This document shows, piece after piece, positions 27,378 through 36,610 of a stretch of 64,000 nt of DNA. The notes under the pieces were generated by a model that ran no database searches, was not told the origin of the DNA, and worked only from the letters and a program-made list of their open reading frames with translations. Where the stretch lies: positions 82,910 through 146,909 of the forward strand of contig NZ_FOKG01000017.1 of NCBI RefSeq assembly GCF_900111885.1, given 5' to 3'. This stretch comes from Amycolatopsis marina (GTDB lineage: Bacteria > Actinomycetota > Actinomycetes > Mycobacteriales > Pseudonocardiaceae). Numbering within the stretch: the stretch's first letter is position 1; every line of letters starts with the position of its first letter. The translations under genes were made by a program, and so were the position numbers.

Positions 27378-28417
27378 GGCACGACCGCCACCTTGATCCC
27401 CGTGCCAGACTGCGCGAGCTCGAACGCCTCGACGACGCTTGCCAGCGGCATCTTGTCGGTAACTAAGCTAGCCACGTCCACTTCACCGTTGCCGATCAGA
27501 CGCAGCGCCTGCTCGTAGTCGCGTCGATGCATGGCGGAAGTGCCGGTGACGACGAGTTCCTTGTAGTGAATCTCGTTAGCAGGGATGTCGACACGCCCGT
27601 CCGCAGGGAGCCCAGCGAAGATGTTGACGTTGCCGGCCTTGCGGGTCAGTGCGATGGCGTCGTTCACCAACTGCGGAATCCCGATGCAGACAATGCTGGC
27701 GTCGACCCCAGTCCTGTCCGTAAGCGCCTCAACTGTGGCGGCTAGCTCCATTGGAGCGACCACGTGAGAGGCCCCGAGTTTCGCGGCCACAGCTCGCCGA
27801 GATGGTGACGGCTCGCTGACGATGACAGCGGACGCGCCCGCTCGACGGGCGAGCTGCAGATGCAGAAGGCCGATCGGCCCGGCTCCGATGACGAGTACGA
27901 CATCCCCCAACCGGATGCCCGAACGGCGGTGCCCGTTCACGGTACAGGCGAGGGGCTCAGCCAGAGCGAGCTGCTCCAACGGGATGTCCGCGTCGGCCGG
28001 GAACAGGTTTCCGGCGGCCATGGCCTCAGCAGGAATGCGCACGTACTCAGCGAGACCGCCATCGTACTCGTAACCCATTGCACGGCGGTTGGCACAGACA
28101 TTCTCGCGGTCGTGGAGGCAATGTACACATCGCCTGCACGGAATAACGGGGCACATCGCGGCCTTGTCACCCTCGGCGAAACCCTGGACGTCCGCCCCGA
28201 CGGCGGCCACGGTTCCAGCGAACTCGTGTCCAAGGACGGAGGGGAAGCGGACGCCGCGAGTCTTCTCTCCGCGAAGGATTCGCAGGTCGGTCCCGCAAAG
28301 GGTGTTCGCGCCCACATGGAGCACTACTTCTCCCTGGCCCGGTTCCGGCGTTGGAACCATGTCGACTTGGAGGTGACCGGTGGCGTGCAGAACAGCAGCC
28401 TGCATGGTTGCGCTCAT
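27374..28417 (-). CDS. Zinc-dependent medium-chain dehydrogenase (sorbitol/threonine dehydrogenase type)
   Basis: A 347-residue medium-chain dehydrogenase. Catalytic zinc ligands are in TLCGTDLRI and VLGHEFAGTV; the structural zinc site is CRRCVHCLHDRENVC; NAD binding is GAGPIGLLHLQLA. Members oxidise polyols or 3-hydroxy amino acids. The stop overlaps the kinase start and the ATG overlaps the aldolase stop (ATGA). It likely converts a polyol or sugar acid to the keto sugar used by the kinase. Confidence 0.92.
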   Translation of the reverse strand: MSATMQAAVLHATGHLQVDMVPTPEPGQGEVVLHVGANTLCGTDLRILRGEKTRGVRFPSVLGHEFAGTVAAVGADVQGFAEGDKAAMCPVIPCRRCVHCLHDRENVCANRRAMGYEYDGGLAEYVRIPAEAMAAGNLFPADADIPLEQLALAEPLACTVNGHRRSGIRLGDVVLVIGAGPIGLLHLQLARRAGASAVIVSEPSPSRRAVAAKLGASHVVAPMELAATVEALTDRTGVDASIVCIGIPQLVNDAIALTRKAGNVNIFAGLPADGRVDIPANEIHYKELVVTGTSAMHRRDYEQALRLIGNGEVDVASLVTDKMPLASVVEAFELAQSGTGIKVAVVP

Positions 28418-29214
28418 AGCCCCTGATCCACGTGGGCAACCGCGTCATCTACCGATGCCCCGTCGTGGATCAGCTTGTGCAGTGCCTCAACGACACGCCC
28501 TGGGCGGACGTGTCCCCAGACGAAGCGTCCGTAAGTCGCACCTGCCGCACCCGCCGAGAGTGCATCCGCGGTCATCTGGAAGTAGTCGCGGATATCGCGA
28601 CCCGGGTTGCCTCCGGCCAGGACGACTCGTGCGGGGCCGCCAGCTTCGACGACCTGCGCGAATGTTTCCGCACTACCGGTCCACTCGGTCTTGACCACGT
28701 CCACACCGAGCTCCGCACCGACACGCACGGCGTACGAGACATTGTCGGCGGAGAGCCGCTCACCGGGCAGATCGGCCCCGCGGGGGTAGATGTGGGCCAC
28801 CAAGGGCAATCCGGCCGCATCCGCCTCACGGCTCACCGCGCCCAAATGAGTGATCTGCGCCGCCTGCAGCTCGCTGCCGACGAGCACCCCGACGGAGATG
28901 GCCTCCGCACCGAGGCGCAGAGCTTCGTCAACGGTAGCTGTTGGGACGTCCATGTTCTGGTGGTATGGCGAGTACGAGGTCGACTTGAGAATGAGAGCGA
29001 TGTCGGCGGCGTATGGCGCGAAGCACCGGGAGGCGATGCCCTTCTGCAGGGTGATGGAATCGGGGCGGCCGCTGGCGACGGCCGCGAGTGCCGCCTCCAC
29101 ATCAGACAAACCGGGAAGCACACCGCGGGCGATCGGGTGGTCCATAGTGATTCCTACAAGCCGCCCGGTGTTGCCGAGTATGCGACGCAGGCGAATCTGC
29201 CTACCGAGGTGCAT
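28414..29214 (-). CDS. DhnA/FbaB-type class I aldolase
   Basis: A TIM-barrel aldolase of 266 residues in the DeoC/FbaB/LacD superfamily. GITMDHPIARG opens the barrel, GAEAISVGVLVGSE lies mid-protein, the Schiff-base Lys is in GVDVVKTEWTGS, and the phosphate site is in VVLAGGNPGRDI. Relatives cleave fructose-1,6-bisphosphate, tagatose bisphosphate, sulfofructose phosphate or related ketose phosphates. Translationally coupled to the dehydrogenase and followed by the kinase, it completes an oxidise-phosphorylate-cleave sequence. Confidence 0.87.
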   Translation of the reverse strand: MHLGRQIRLRRILGNTGRLVGITMDHPIARGVLPGLSDVEAALAAVASGRPDSITLQKGIASRCFAPYAADIALILKSTSYSPYHQNMDVPTATVDEALRLGAEAISVGVLVGSELQAAQITHLGAVSREADAAGLPLVAHIYPRGADLPGERLSADNVSYAVRVGAELGVDVVKTEWTGSAETFAQVVEAGGPARVVLAGGNPGRDIRDYFQMTADALSAGAAGATYGRFVWGHVRPGRVVEALHKLIHDGASVDDAVAHVDQGL

Positions 29215-29254
29215 AAGGGATGCCTTTCCTTGGAGTCGTCGAGGGTCAGTTCGG

Positions 29255-30532
29255 TCAATGTCCAGTCAGGAACTCGACCGGCCACAGGGTGACCTGCGGA
29301 ACGACTGCGAGCAGGGCGAGTACAACGATCATCACCACGTAGAACCACCGGCTCGCCGACGCGACGCGCTCGATGCTGAGTCTGCTGATATGGGAGGTGG
29401 CGAAGAGGGCTACGCCCACCGGTGGCGTGACGAGGCCCATGGACAGGCAGGCCACCAGGAACACCACGAAGTGGAGCGGATCGATGCCGACCTGCTCGAC
29501 CGTCGGCATCAGGACGGGTACGAGGATCAGGATCGCCGCGATGACGTCCATTACGGTGCCGATCAGGACCAGCAGAACACCGATGACGAGCATGACGACC
29601 ATGGGGTTTTCCGATATTCCCAGGACAGCATCACTGATCCGCACCGGCAGGCCGTCGATCGTGAAGATGTAGGCCGCAATACTCGCAACCATCGCGATGA
29701 ACAGCACCGTGCCAGTGGTCACGCCAGACCGGATGAGGATCGTCGGTACATCACGCCCTTTCATCTCGCGATAAAGCACGAACCCCACCAGAAGGCTGTA
29801 CACAACGGCCAGACCAGCCCCTTCGGTAGGGGTCACCACACCACTGAAGATGCTGATGAGGATGATCACCGGTGCGCCCAGCGCCGGTACGGCGACGAGG
29901 AGGCACCGCGCGACTTCACGCTTGGACTTTTTCGAGACCGTCCCATATCCGTGCCGGACAGACAGCACGTAATTCGCGGCCATGAATCCTGCAATGAACA
30001 GGACTGCCGGACCAATGCCTCCGGCGAGTGCGCCGCCCACTGACACACCGGCCGTAGCGGCCGCGATGATCATAATGATGCTGGGAGGGACGACCGACGA
30101 GAGCACCGAGGTGACCATCGTGATGGCTGCGGCGTAGGGCCGTGGATACTTGTAGTCTGTCATCGCTTTGATCTCGATGGCACCTAGGCTTCCGACGTCC
30201 GCGACGGATGAGCCGGACATGCCACCGAAGATCGTGCTGGCCACGACGTTGACGTGCCCGAGGCCTCCACGCCACCGCCCCACCACGGAGTCCGCGGCAG
30301 CAAATATCCTGTCGGCGATGCCACCCATCGACATGACGTTGCCCGCCAGGATGAAAAGCGGCACAGCGACGAGCACGAAACTGTTCATCGACGTGTACAT
30401 CGCCTGCGGGACAAGGGATAGCGGCAGGTCGAAGATCACAAGGGTCACGGCGACACCGATGCCCAGCGAGACGGCCAGGGGCACGCCGAGCAGGGCCAGG
30501 ACTGAGAAGATCGCGATCAGTGTGTAACTCAT
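29255..30532 (-). CDS. TRAP transporter large permease (DctM), system 1
   Basis: The 425-residue large membrane subunit of a tripartite ATP-independent periplasmic transporter, with about 12 segments. Motifs include VAVPLFILAGNVMSMGGI, the GHVNVVASTIFGGMSGSSVAD region and LLVLIGTVMDVIAAIL near the C-terminal half, followed by GLVTPPVGVALF. The ATG at 30530-30532 overlaps the dctQ stop; the longer upstream open frame is a shadow of dctQ. It works with the Q and P subunits encoded just upstream. Confidence 0.93.
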   Translation of the reverse strand: MSYTLIAIFSVLALLGVPLAVSLGIGVAVTLVIFDLPLSLVPQAMYTSMNSFVLVAVPLFILAGNVMSMGGIADRIFAAADSVVGRWRGGLGHVNVVASTIFGGMSGSSVADVGSLGAIEIKAMTDYKYPRPYAAAITMVTSVLSSVVPPSIIMIIAAATAGVSVGGALAGGIGPAVLFIAGFMAANYVLSVRHGYGTVSKKSKREVARCLLVAVPALGAPVIILISIFSGVVTPTEGAGLAVVYSLLVGFVLYREMKGRDVPTILIRSGVTTGTVLFIAMVASIAAYIFTIDGLPVRISDAVLGISENPMVVMLVIGVLLVLIGTVMDVIAAILILVPVLMPTVEQVGIDPLHFVVFLVACLSMGLVTPPVGVALFATSHISRLSIERVASASRWFYVVMIVVLALLAVVPQVTLWPVEFLTGH

Positions 30533-31170
30533 ACCGTCGTCATCTCCCCCCGCTCGAGCCGCTCGCGAAGTTTGGGCGAGCGATAAACGGACTGGATCAC
30601 AGCGACGATCGCGAGCACGGCGGAGCCGACGATCGGCAGCGTAACGAGGTACATCCCGAGCCCGAGAGCAGGTGTCCGCTCCTGACTGTTGAACTGCTGT
30701 ACCACCAGCTCCCAGCCTTTGACCCCCACGATGAGAAAGAACGCGACAGTCGCGGCAACGTAGAGGTGGACGGTGAGCCGTTGCCCCACGCGTGGCAGCT
30801 TGCCGATGACGAACGCGATGCGGGCATGCTCTGCGTGTCGGAAGCCGGCGGCCAGACCCATGAAGGTGGCGTAGATGAAGAGGATCCGCGTTACTTCCTC
30901 GGTCCATGGGATCGAGGCTCCGAGCCCACGCGACACGACCTGCAACGCGACCGTCAGGACCATGCCGCCTACACCTACCAGGACAAGCGCGTCGACCACC
31001 TTCCAGAGTGGACCGTGTGGCTGCAGTCGTGCGCTGCCCAGAGCGTAGTGCTCGCCTGTCTCCTCGATAGGGGGACCACTGTCTGGAGGTGACGTGCCAG
31101 AGGGTGAGTTGTTGCCACCATCTCGCTGCCCGGTCACCTGCTTATCGCGGCGGTGGCCATCGTCGAACAT
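30529..31170 (-). CDS. TRAP transporter small permease (DctQ), system 1
   Basis: A 213-residue small membrane subunit with an unusual long hydrophilic N-terminus (about 60 residues) before four membrane helices. The DctQ pattern IPWTEEVTRILFIYATFMGL is near residue 95. The start at 31170 shares one base with the dctP stop, and the stop overlaps the dctM start by 4 bp. Confidence 0.9.
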   Translation of the reverse strand: MFDDGHRRDKQVTGQRDGGNNSPSGTSPPDSGPPIEETGEHYALGSARLQPHGPLWKVVDALVLVGVGGMVLTVALQVVSRGLGASIPWTEEVTRILFIYATFMGLAAGFRHAEHARIAFVIGKLPRVGQRLTVHLYVAATVAFFLIVGVKGWELVVQQFNSQERTPALGLGMYLVTLPIVGSAVLAIVAVIQSVYRSPKLRERLERGEMTTV

Positions 31171-32189
31171 CAGCTTCGGCCAACGAACTCGAGCGTCGTC
31201 TGAAAGAAATCTGCTCCAATCATTCCCTCGAACTGCGGGTACAGCTTCTCCGCCTCGGAAGCGAACGCGGCCTGCTGCTTAGCAGTGAGTTCGTTGACCT
31301 CCATACCCTCGGCCGCCAACTGATCGATCGCCTTGGAAGCCTCCTCGTCATCGAACTGCCTCTTGAAGTCCGCTGTCTCCTGCGCAGCCTCCCGAAGAAC
31401 CTGCTGATCCTCCTCTGCGAGGCCGTCGAACAGTTCCTGGTTCATCGCGAGGATGTATCCGTCGACGATGTGGTTGGTCAGCGAGAGGTAGTCCTGGACC
31501 TCGTAGAACTTGTTGGCCAGGGGCACCTCGACGGGGTTTTCCTGTCCGTCGATGGCGCCGAGTTGCAGGGCGCTGTATACCTCCTTGAAGTCCATCGGCG
31601 TCGGATTCGCGCCGAACGCCGTAAAGGTCTTCACCCACAGATCGTTTTGCGGGACGCGGATCTTGAGGCCCTGGAAGTCGGAGGGCTGCGTGATCGGCCG
31701 CTTGGAGTTGGTGGTCTGACGGAAGGTTCTGGTCATCATGGCCAGTCCCTCGGTGTCGAGCTTGCCCAGCGACTCCAGGAGGGTTTGCCCGGGCTCTCCT
31801 TCGAGATAATCGACGTACTGGTCGAAGTCCTCGAAGAGGTACGGCACACTGATTGCGTTCATCCGAGGCTCGAAGGACGCGTACACCGAGGTGGAGAGGA
31901 TTGTGGCGTCAATCGAGCCATTCTGGACCTGGTTGACGGCGGCATTCTGGTCACCGCCGAACAGCGTCCCGTCCGGGAACACCTTCACCTCAATGTTACC
32001 GCCACTGTTTTCACTGACCGTGTCGGCAAAGTGCTCCGCCGCGACACCGACAGCGGACTGCGCCGGGTCGCCGACGGCCAGCCTGATAGTGACTTTCTCA
32101 CCACCTGCGCCGGTGCCTCCGTCGGCATCCCCACACGCGCTCAACGCAAGCGCCGTGACTGCGATGACCCCGGCAATTCGTGTCCTCAT
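31170..32189 (-). CDS. TRAP substrate-binding lipoprotein (DctP), system 1
   Basis: A 339-residue extracytoplasmic binding protein. The N-terminus is a lipoprotein signal (VTALALSACGDADGG; lipobox Cys at 19). The DctP domain shows GLKIRVPQNDLWVKTF with the carboxylate-binding Arg and MDFKEVYSALQLGAIDGQEN. These features point to a carboxylate-bearing substrate. It overlaps the GntR gene by 4 bp and starts the transport part of the operon. Confidence 0.93.
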   Translation of the reverse strand: MRTRIAGVIAVTALALSACGDADGGTGAGGEKVTIRLAVGDPAQSAVGVAAEHFADTVSENSGGNIEVKVFPDGTLFGGDQNAAVNQVQNGSIDATILSTSVYASFEPRMNAISVPYLFEDFDQYVDYLEGEPGQTLLESLGKLDTEGLAMMTRTFRQTTNSKRPITQPSDFQGLKIRVPQNDLWVKTFTAFGANPTPMDFKEVYSALQLGAIDGQENPVEVPLANKFYEVQDYLSLTNHIVDGYILAMNQELFDGLAEEDQQVLREAAQETADFKRQFDDEEASKAIDQLAAEGMEVNELTAKQQAAFASEAEKLYPQFEGMIGADFFQTTLEFVGRS

Positions 32190-32890
32190 TCGGCTTCCTT
32201 AGGGTTGGCCTGTGCCAGGGGCGGGTCCGTAACTGTGCCCTGGACTATTGCGGTGAGCTTTTCCTCCGCTGAAGAGATGTGGGCGACCAGCGACCGCGCG
32301 GCCTCCTCGGCGTCGCCGCGGCTAAGTGCCTCGCAAACCATGCGATGTTCGCTGAGGCTTTGGTCGACCCGGCCGTGATAGCGGTAGGACGTGAAGTGGC
32401 GGAAGCGATCGAGTTGCACGCAGACGATCTCGTAGGCCTGGATGAGCCGCCGATTTTCTGCCGCCGCCACGATCGTCCGGTGGAAGTCGTCGTCCACCTT
32501 CAGATACCGGGCAATGCGTTCGGGGTCCATCGGGGTCGTGAACTCGTCGAACAGGGAGACGAACCACGAAAGCCGCTCCCGATCCCACTTCACCATCCGA
32601 AATAGACCTGCGGGCTCCAACAGGCGCCGGAGTTCGAACACTTCTGCGACGTCCTTTGCGTCCAAACCCGAAACTGCCCAGCCAACTCGGCCGCGCCGGA
32701 CTACCAACCCGGTCGACTCCAGTTGCCGCAGCGCGTCACGCACTGGCGTGCGACTGACGCCGAGTTGCTCTGAAAGGTGGCGGTCGCTCAACAACGCACC
32801 GGGTTCAAGGGAGCAGTCGATGATCGCCTGCTTCAGGCGCTCATAGGCCTGGGTTCCGACGTGCTGGGTTACGAGAGGGGCAAGTTCCAC
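32186..32890 (-). CDS. GntR-family (FadR/FCD) regulator of the minus-strand operon
   Basis: A 234-residue regulator: an N-terminal winged helix (LSEQLGVSRTPVRDALRQLE) and a C-terminal FCD effector domain (FELRRLLEPAGLF, DDDFHRTIV with metal/effector His). It starts with GTG at 32888-32890, only 5 bp from the palindrome TTGGTATACCAA, implying autoregulation and possibly a leaderless transcript. It is the first gene of a 12-gene run to 20329 and probably represses the whole operon until the substrate binds. Confidence 0.92.
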   Translation of the reverse strand: MELAPLVTQHVGTQAYERLKQAIIDCSLEPGALLSDRHLSEQLGVSRTPVRDALRQLESTGLVVRRGRVGWAVSGLDAKDVAEVFELRRLLEPAGLFRMVKWDRERLSWFVSLFDEFTTPMDPERIARYLKVDDDFHRTIVAAAENRRLIQAYEIVCVQLDRFRHFTSYRYHGRVDQSLSEHRMVCEALSRGDAEEAARSLVAHISSAEEKLTAIVQGTVTDPPLAQANPKEAE

Positions 32891-32894
32891 GCCG

Positions 32895-32906
32895 TTGGTA
32901 TACCAA
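32895..32906. promoter_or_regulatory. GntR operator TTGGTATACCAA
   Basis: A perfect 12-bp palindrome directly upstream of the minus-strand GntR start; TATACC within it could also serve as the -10 box. It shares the core GGTATACC with the operator at 33261-33276. Confidence 0.75.
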
Positions 32907-33255
32907 ATTCCGAATCCCGTACACCATGAGCGTTATGGACTTGTTACCCTGCCGAAGGCTGGTGGAGGCGGCTCACCTGCTCGCCCAGCGGAAACGGCCA
33001 CCCGGCGTTCTGTCGGCATCAAGACTGCTTCCCGGTGCTGGGCCATGTCGTGCGGACGCCGCCGCTCGGCGAACTGTCCCCCGGCCTTGGAGTCTGGATA
33101 GTTGCTACCGCCGAGCGACGTGATCGACAGGTGGGGGAGAAGACCCAGTTGTCGTGCTGGGACGGGAGGTCAGAGGCCCTAATGCGACCTGGCCGATCAG
33201 CCCGCGGCCTTGGTTGCCGTTCGTCCTTGGAGTGAGCCGAACGCCAATCAGGAGG
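32907..33255. other. Spacer between the two divergent operons
   Basis: About 350 bp between the operators of the two GntR genes. A degenerate half site GTACACC occurs at about 32919-32925. Short frames are not convincing as genes. Confidence 0.4.
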
Positions 33256-33284
33256 TTGACGGTATACCGGTATACCTACATACT
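33256..33284 (+). promoter_or_regulatory. Promoter with embedded GntR operator; leaderless start
   Basis: -35 TTGACG (33256-33261), 17-bp spacer, -10 CATACT (33279-33284). The spacer holds the perfect 16-bp palindrome GGTATACCGGTATACC (33261-33276). The ATG follows the -10 box by only 6 bp, so transcription should start at or next to the ATG. Confidence 0.75.
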
Positions 33285-33290
33285 CGTCCG

Positions 33291-33992
33291 ATGCGTGAAG
33301 GTTCCTTGATCAAACCTCAGCGTGTGGTCAGCTTGAGTGACCGTGTGTTCGAAGCACTGGAGGACGCAATCGTCCGGTGTGAGCTCAAGCCGGGCGAGGT
33401 CGTGACGGACCGGACGCTGAGCGCGCGACTTGAGGTGAGCCGGACGCCGGTGCGCGAGGCGTTGCAGCGGCTCGCGGCATCCGGGCTGGTCGCACCGCGC
33501 GACCGTGGAGCGGGGTGGGAGATCGCCGGATTCGACGAGCGCGACCTGAGTGAGCTTTTCGAGCTTCGGAAGGCGCTCGAACCCCTTGGGCTGCGCCAAC
33601 TGCTCAGTGGTAGTGAACCCCAGCCGCGCGAAATTCAAATTCTGGGCAGGTTCTTCGACGACTTCGAAGAACCGATCGAGGTCGCGGAGTACTCTCGGTA
33701 TTTCCGGCGCGATAATGAGTTTCACAAAGAGATTGTCGCGTGTACTGAGAACAATCGGATCATTGGCTTTTACGGGATTGTGGAAAGACAGATCGATCGT
33801 GGACGCCATTTCTTGTCGACCGGCTATCAGGGTCGGATCGAGGAGAATCTGGCCGAACACAAGATGATTACGAGGGCGATCGCCGAACGTGACCTGAACC
33901 GAGCGATCGACGCTCTGCTTCACCATCTCACTCGAGGCGAAGAACTGATGGTCGAGCATATCAAGACGGAGCGTGCGGCGGGCCGTTTCTGA
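33291..33992 (+). CDS. GntR-family (FadR/FCD) regulator of the plus-strand operon
   Basis: A 233-residue FadR-type regulator with a winged helix (LSARLEVSRTPVREALQRLA) and an FCD domain (FELRKALEPLGLR, NEFHKEIVACTEN). It is clearly related to the GntR protein encoded at 32186-32890. There is no ribosome site before the ATG, in line with the leaderless promoter upstream. Its operator lies inside its own promoter, so it is probably autorepressed and controls the downstream operon. Confidence 0.92.
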   Translation: MREGSLIKPQRVVSLSDRVFEALEDAIVRCELKPGEVVTDRTLSARLEVSRTPVREALQRLAASGLVAPRDRGAGWEIAGFDERDLSELFELRKALEPLGLRQLLSGSEPQPREIQILGRFFDDFEEPIEVAEYSRYFRRDNEFHKEIVACTENNRIIGFYGIVERQIDRGRHFLSTGYQGRIEENLAEHKMITRAIAERDLNRAIDALLHHLTRGEELMVEHIKTERAAGRF

Positions 33993-34066
33993 CCGCGCGC
34001 GTCGAGGTATTCGGTTTTCGACCTTATGTGCCTCGGTTAGATGCGGCTTGTCGTGCAGGAGGATTA

Positions 34067-35242
34067 GTGAGTAGGTCAGTGCAGCCCAAAAACGTCCAGT
34101 TGCGTGAGCGTTCCTCGCTGCGTGAATTCGACTACGAGATACCCACCAGGATTGTCGGCGGCCCGAATGTGATCGCGAGGTTGCCCGCGGAACTCGACCG
34201 GTACGGGGTGCGCAGCCCGTTGGTCATCACAGACGCGGGTATCAGGTCGGCCGGGGTTCTCGATGTCGTCCTCGCCGCTCTGCCCGGCGGTCGGGACTCG
34301 GTGGCGGTGTTCGACGCGATCGAATCCGATCCGACGACCGACTCGGTGGACGCCGCCGCGCGGATGATCCACGACGGCGGGCACGACGTGGTGGTGGCGC
34401 TCGGCGGGGGGAGTCCGCTGGACGCGGCGAAGGCCGCTGCGGCAGTGGCCATATCGGGCCGGCCGGCCCTCGATCTTGTCGGTCCCGAGAAGGTTGACGT
34501 CGCGCCCCTGACTGTGTTCGCTGTGCCGACCACCGCGGGCACAGGCAGCGAGGTCACCAGGTTCTGTGTGCTTAACGATCCGGCCTCGCAACGCAAGGTC
34601 AGCATCTCGTCGATGCGTGTGACACCTAGGCTGGCGCTGCTCGACCCCGAACTGACAACTGGGTTGCCTGCGGGGATCACCGCAGCAACCGGCTTCGACG
34701 CGCTCGCGCATGCCGTGGAGTCGTACGGCAGCGTGTGGAACAACCCGATCTCCGAGGGACACGCGAGGCACGCCGTCACGCTGATTGGCACTCACCTGCG
34801 CGACGCGGTGCACGATCCGACCAATCGGCAGGCACGGATGGGCATGTTGGCCGCGAGTTGTATCGCCGAACTCGCGGCCAACTCGACCAGGCTCGGCCTT
34901 GCCCACGCGCTGGCGGTTCCACTGGGTGCCGCGCACAAAATTCCGCACGGTGTCGCTGTGGCGCACATGCTTCCCGAGATGTGCACATTCAACGAGCGGG
35001 CCGAGCCGGGCCGCTACGCGGAGCTAGCCCGGTGTCTGGCCCCCGGGGCGGATCGCCTTGCCGACGCCGTGCGTACACTCCGCTCCGATGTGGGCCTGAC
35101 CACTCGTCTACGCGATTGGGGCGTAGGCGAGGCGGACTTCAAGCCGATAGTCGAGATCGCGCTAGGTAGTGATAACACCCAGGCCAATCCCCGAATCGCG
35201 GGCGAGAGCGAACTCACCGACCTGCTGCGCGCCGCCTTATGA
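34067..35242 (+). CDS. Iron-containing alcohol dehydrogenase, second copy
   Basis: A 391-residue Fe-dependent alcohol dehydrogenase. It shows GGGSPLDAAKAAAAV near residue 110 and metal ligands in ATGFDALAHAVESYG and RLGLAHALAVPLGAAHKIPHG. The GTG at 34067 has AGGAGG at 34057-34062; an upstream in-frame start at 34028 lacks one. It overlaps the following Ldh-family gene by 4 bp. Paralogous in role to the enzyme at 23104-24264. Confidence 0.9.
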   Translation: MSRSVQPKNVQLRERSSLREFDYEIPTRIVGGPNVIARLPAELDRYGVRSPLVITDAGIRSAGVLDVVLAALPGGRDSVAVFDAIESDPTTDSVDAAARMIHDGGHDVVVALGGGSPLDAAKAAAAVAISGRPALDLVGPEKVDVAPLTVFAVPTTAGTGSEVTRFCVLNDPASQRKVSISSMRVTPRLALLDPELTTGLPAGITAATGFDALAHAVESYGSVWNNPISEGHARHAVTLIGTHLRDAVHDPTNRQARMGMLAASCIAELAANSTRLGLAHALAVPLGAAHKIPHGVAVAHMLPEMCTFNERAEPGRYAELARCLAPGADRLADAVRTLRSDVGLTTRLRDWGVGEADFKPIVEIALGSDNTQANPRIAGESELTDLLRAAL

Positions 35243-36294
35243 GCAACGGCAACGTACGGCGTCCCGAGAGCGATCTGGTTTCCTTCGCCACCCAGGTGCT
35301 ACGCGCGACCGGCGTGGCCGGTCGCGCCGCCGCTCTGGTGGCCGAGAGCCTTGTCGACGCCGATCGGCACGGTGTCTCCTCGCACGGCCTGATCCGGCTG
35401 CCGATCTATGTGAGGCGGCTTCGTGAGGGCATGGTCGACCCAGTGGCGGTTCCTACGGTGCGGATGTCCGGCGCACGTGCAAGCGTGGACGGCCGCAACG
35501 CGATGGGCGCTCTGGTGGCCACGACCGCGGTGGACGCGGCCTGTCGGCTGGCCGACGAGTACGGCATCGGTGCCAGTGCTGCGAGAAATAGCAACCACTG
35601 CGGCACCATGGGTTTCTACGCCCGCGGCGCTGCCGAGCGTGGCTACTTTGCGGTGGCGATGTCCAACGCGCCGGTCACCATGACCTATCACGGCGGACGG
35701 ACTCCGGCGGTCGGTACCAACCCACTCGCGGTGGCCGTTCCCCGTCCCCGGAAGCCGCCAGTCGTGCTCGACATCGCCTCCAGTGCCGTCGCGCGTGGAA
35801 AGATCATCGTCGCGGACAGCAAGGGGGAGTCGATCCCGCCGGGCTGGGGCATCGATGCCGGAGGCAGACCGACCACTGTCGCCGCGGAAGCGCTGAAGGG
35901 CGCCATGTTGCCATTCGCGGGCCCCAAGGGCTCCGGGTTGGCGCTCATGATCGACCTGCTGTGCGGTGTTTTCGCCGGTGCTGCCTCCGGAGCCGACATC
36001 GGCAATATGTACGAGGACTGGGAGCGACCACAGAATGTCGGCCATGCCTTCTTCGTGGCCGACTTCACCAGTCAGCTCGACCGTTACGGTGATGAGTTGG
36101 AGAACTTCCTGAGCTGGGTCGGTTCGCTACCTCCCACCGAGGGCCTCGACACTGTCCTGCTTCCCGGTGAACCCGAGCGGCGCGCAGCTCACCTGGCCGA
36201 TGAACAGGGAGTATCGCTCAGCGCGACAACGTGGGCCGCGCTGAGCGTGTTGGCATCAGAACTGGGTGTGGATACACCGAGTGCACCTGCCTAG
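35239..36294 (+). CDS. Ldh-family oxidoreductase, second copy
   Basis: A 351-residue LDH2/MDH2-fold reductase with ADRHGVSSHGLIRLPIYV, AARNSNHCGTMGFYARG and GTNPLAVAVPRP motifs and GPKGSGLALMIDL in the C-terminal half. It resembles the protein encoded at 21988-23061 in order of motifs and position next to an Fe-alcohol dehydrogenase. Its ATG overlaps the upstream stop codon (ATGA), so the two dehydrogenases are made together. Confidence 0.9.
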   Translation: MSNGNVRRPESDLVSFATQVLRATGVAGRAAALVAESLVDADRHGVSSHGLIRLPIYVRRLREGMVDPVAVPTVRMSGARASVDGRNAMGALVATTAVDAACRLADEYGIGASAARNSNHCGTMGFYARGAAERGYFAVAMSNAPVTMTYHGGRTPAVGTNPLAVAVPRPRKPPVVLDIASSAVARGKIIVADSKGESIPPGWGIDAGGRPTTVAAEALKGAMLPFAGPKGSGLALMIDLLCGVFAGAASGADIGNMYEDWERPQNVGHAFFVADFTSQLDRYGDELENFLSWVGSLPPTEGLDTVLLPGEPERRAAHLADEQGVSLSATTWAALSVLASELGVDTPSAPA

Positions 36295-36610
36295 ATAGGG
36301 CTCTCTCCCCGAATAAGCGACGATGTTCAGGACCAGAGCATGAAAATTGCTGCCATCCAGCCAACCTACGACGACTCGGTGCAGCGCCTGAGGTACGTCT
36401 GCTTGGACGCCGTCCGAGCTGTGGCACTCCGCTTTTCGTGTCTCTCAGCCGCTCGACAATGTATTGCGGTTGATCACCCAGCTGACCGGCAAAATCGACG
36501 CGGAGGTGTTCTCTAAAAACACCGGCCTCCGTGTCGTGGTGAACACGGTTAGCGCAGTAGCAATCCGCGCCCCGCACGCCCCACTCTGATTATCCACTGG
36601 AAGGACTGCT
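36295..36610 (+). other. Gap with possible gene remnant
   Basis: An ATG at about 36340 opens MKIAAIQPTYDDSVQRLRYV. In another frame the sequence PLDNVLRLITQLTGKIDAEVF continues to a stop near 36589. Both stretches look protein-like, so a small gene with a frameshift may have existed here. I do not recognise the family. The region must also hold any separate promoter of the following TRAP genes. Confidence 0.35.

Noticed and set aside
20329..32890. Dedicated sulfoglycolysis pathway
   Set aside because: An aldolase of the DeoC/FbaB/LacD group, a kinase and an aldehyde dehydrogenase would fit, but no sulfoquinovosidase, no sulfolactate lyase and no diagnostic sulfonate-binding motif are visible.
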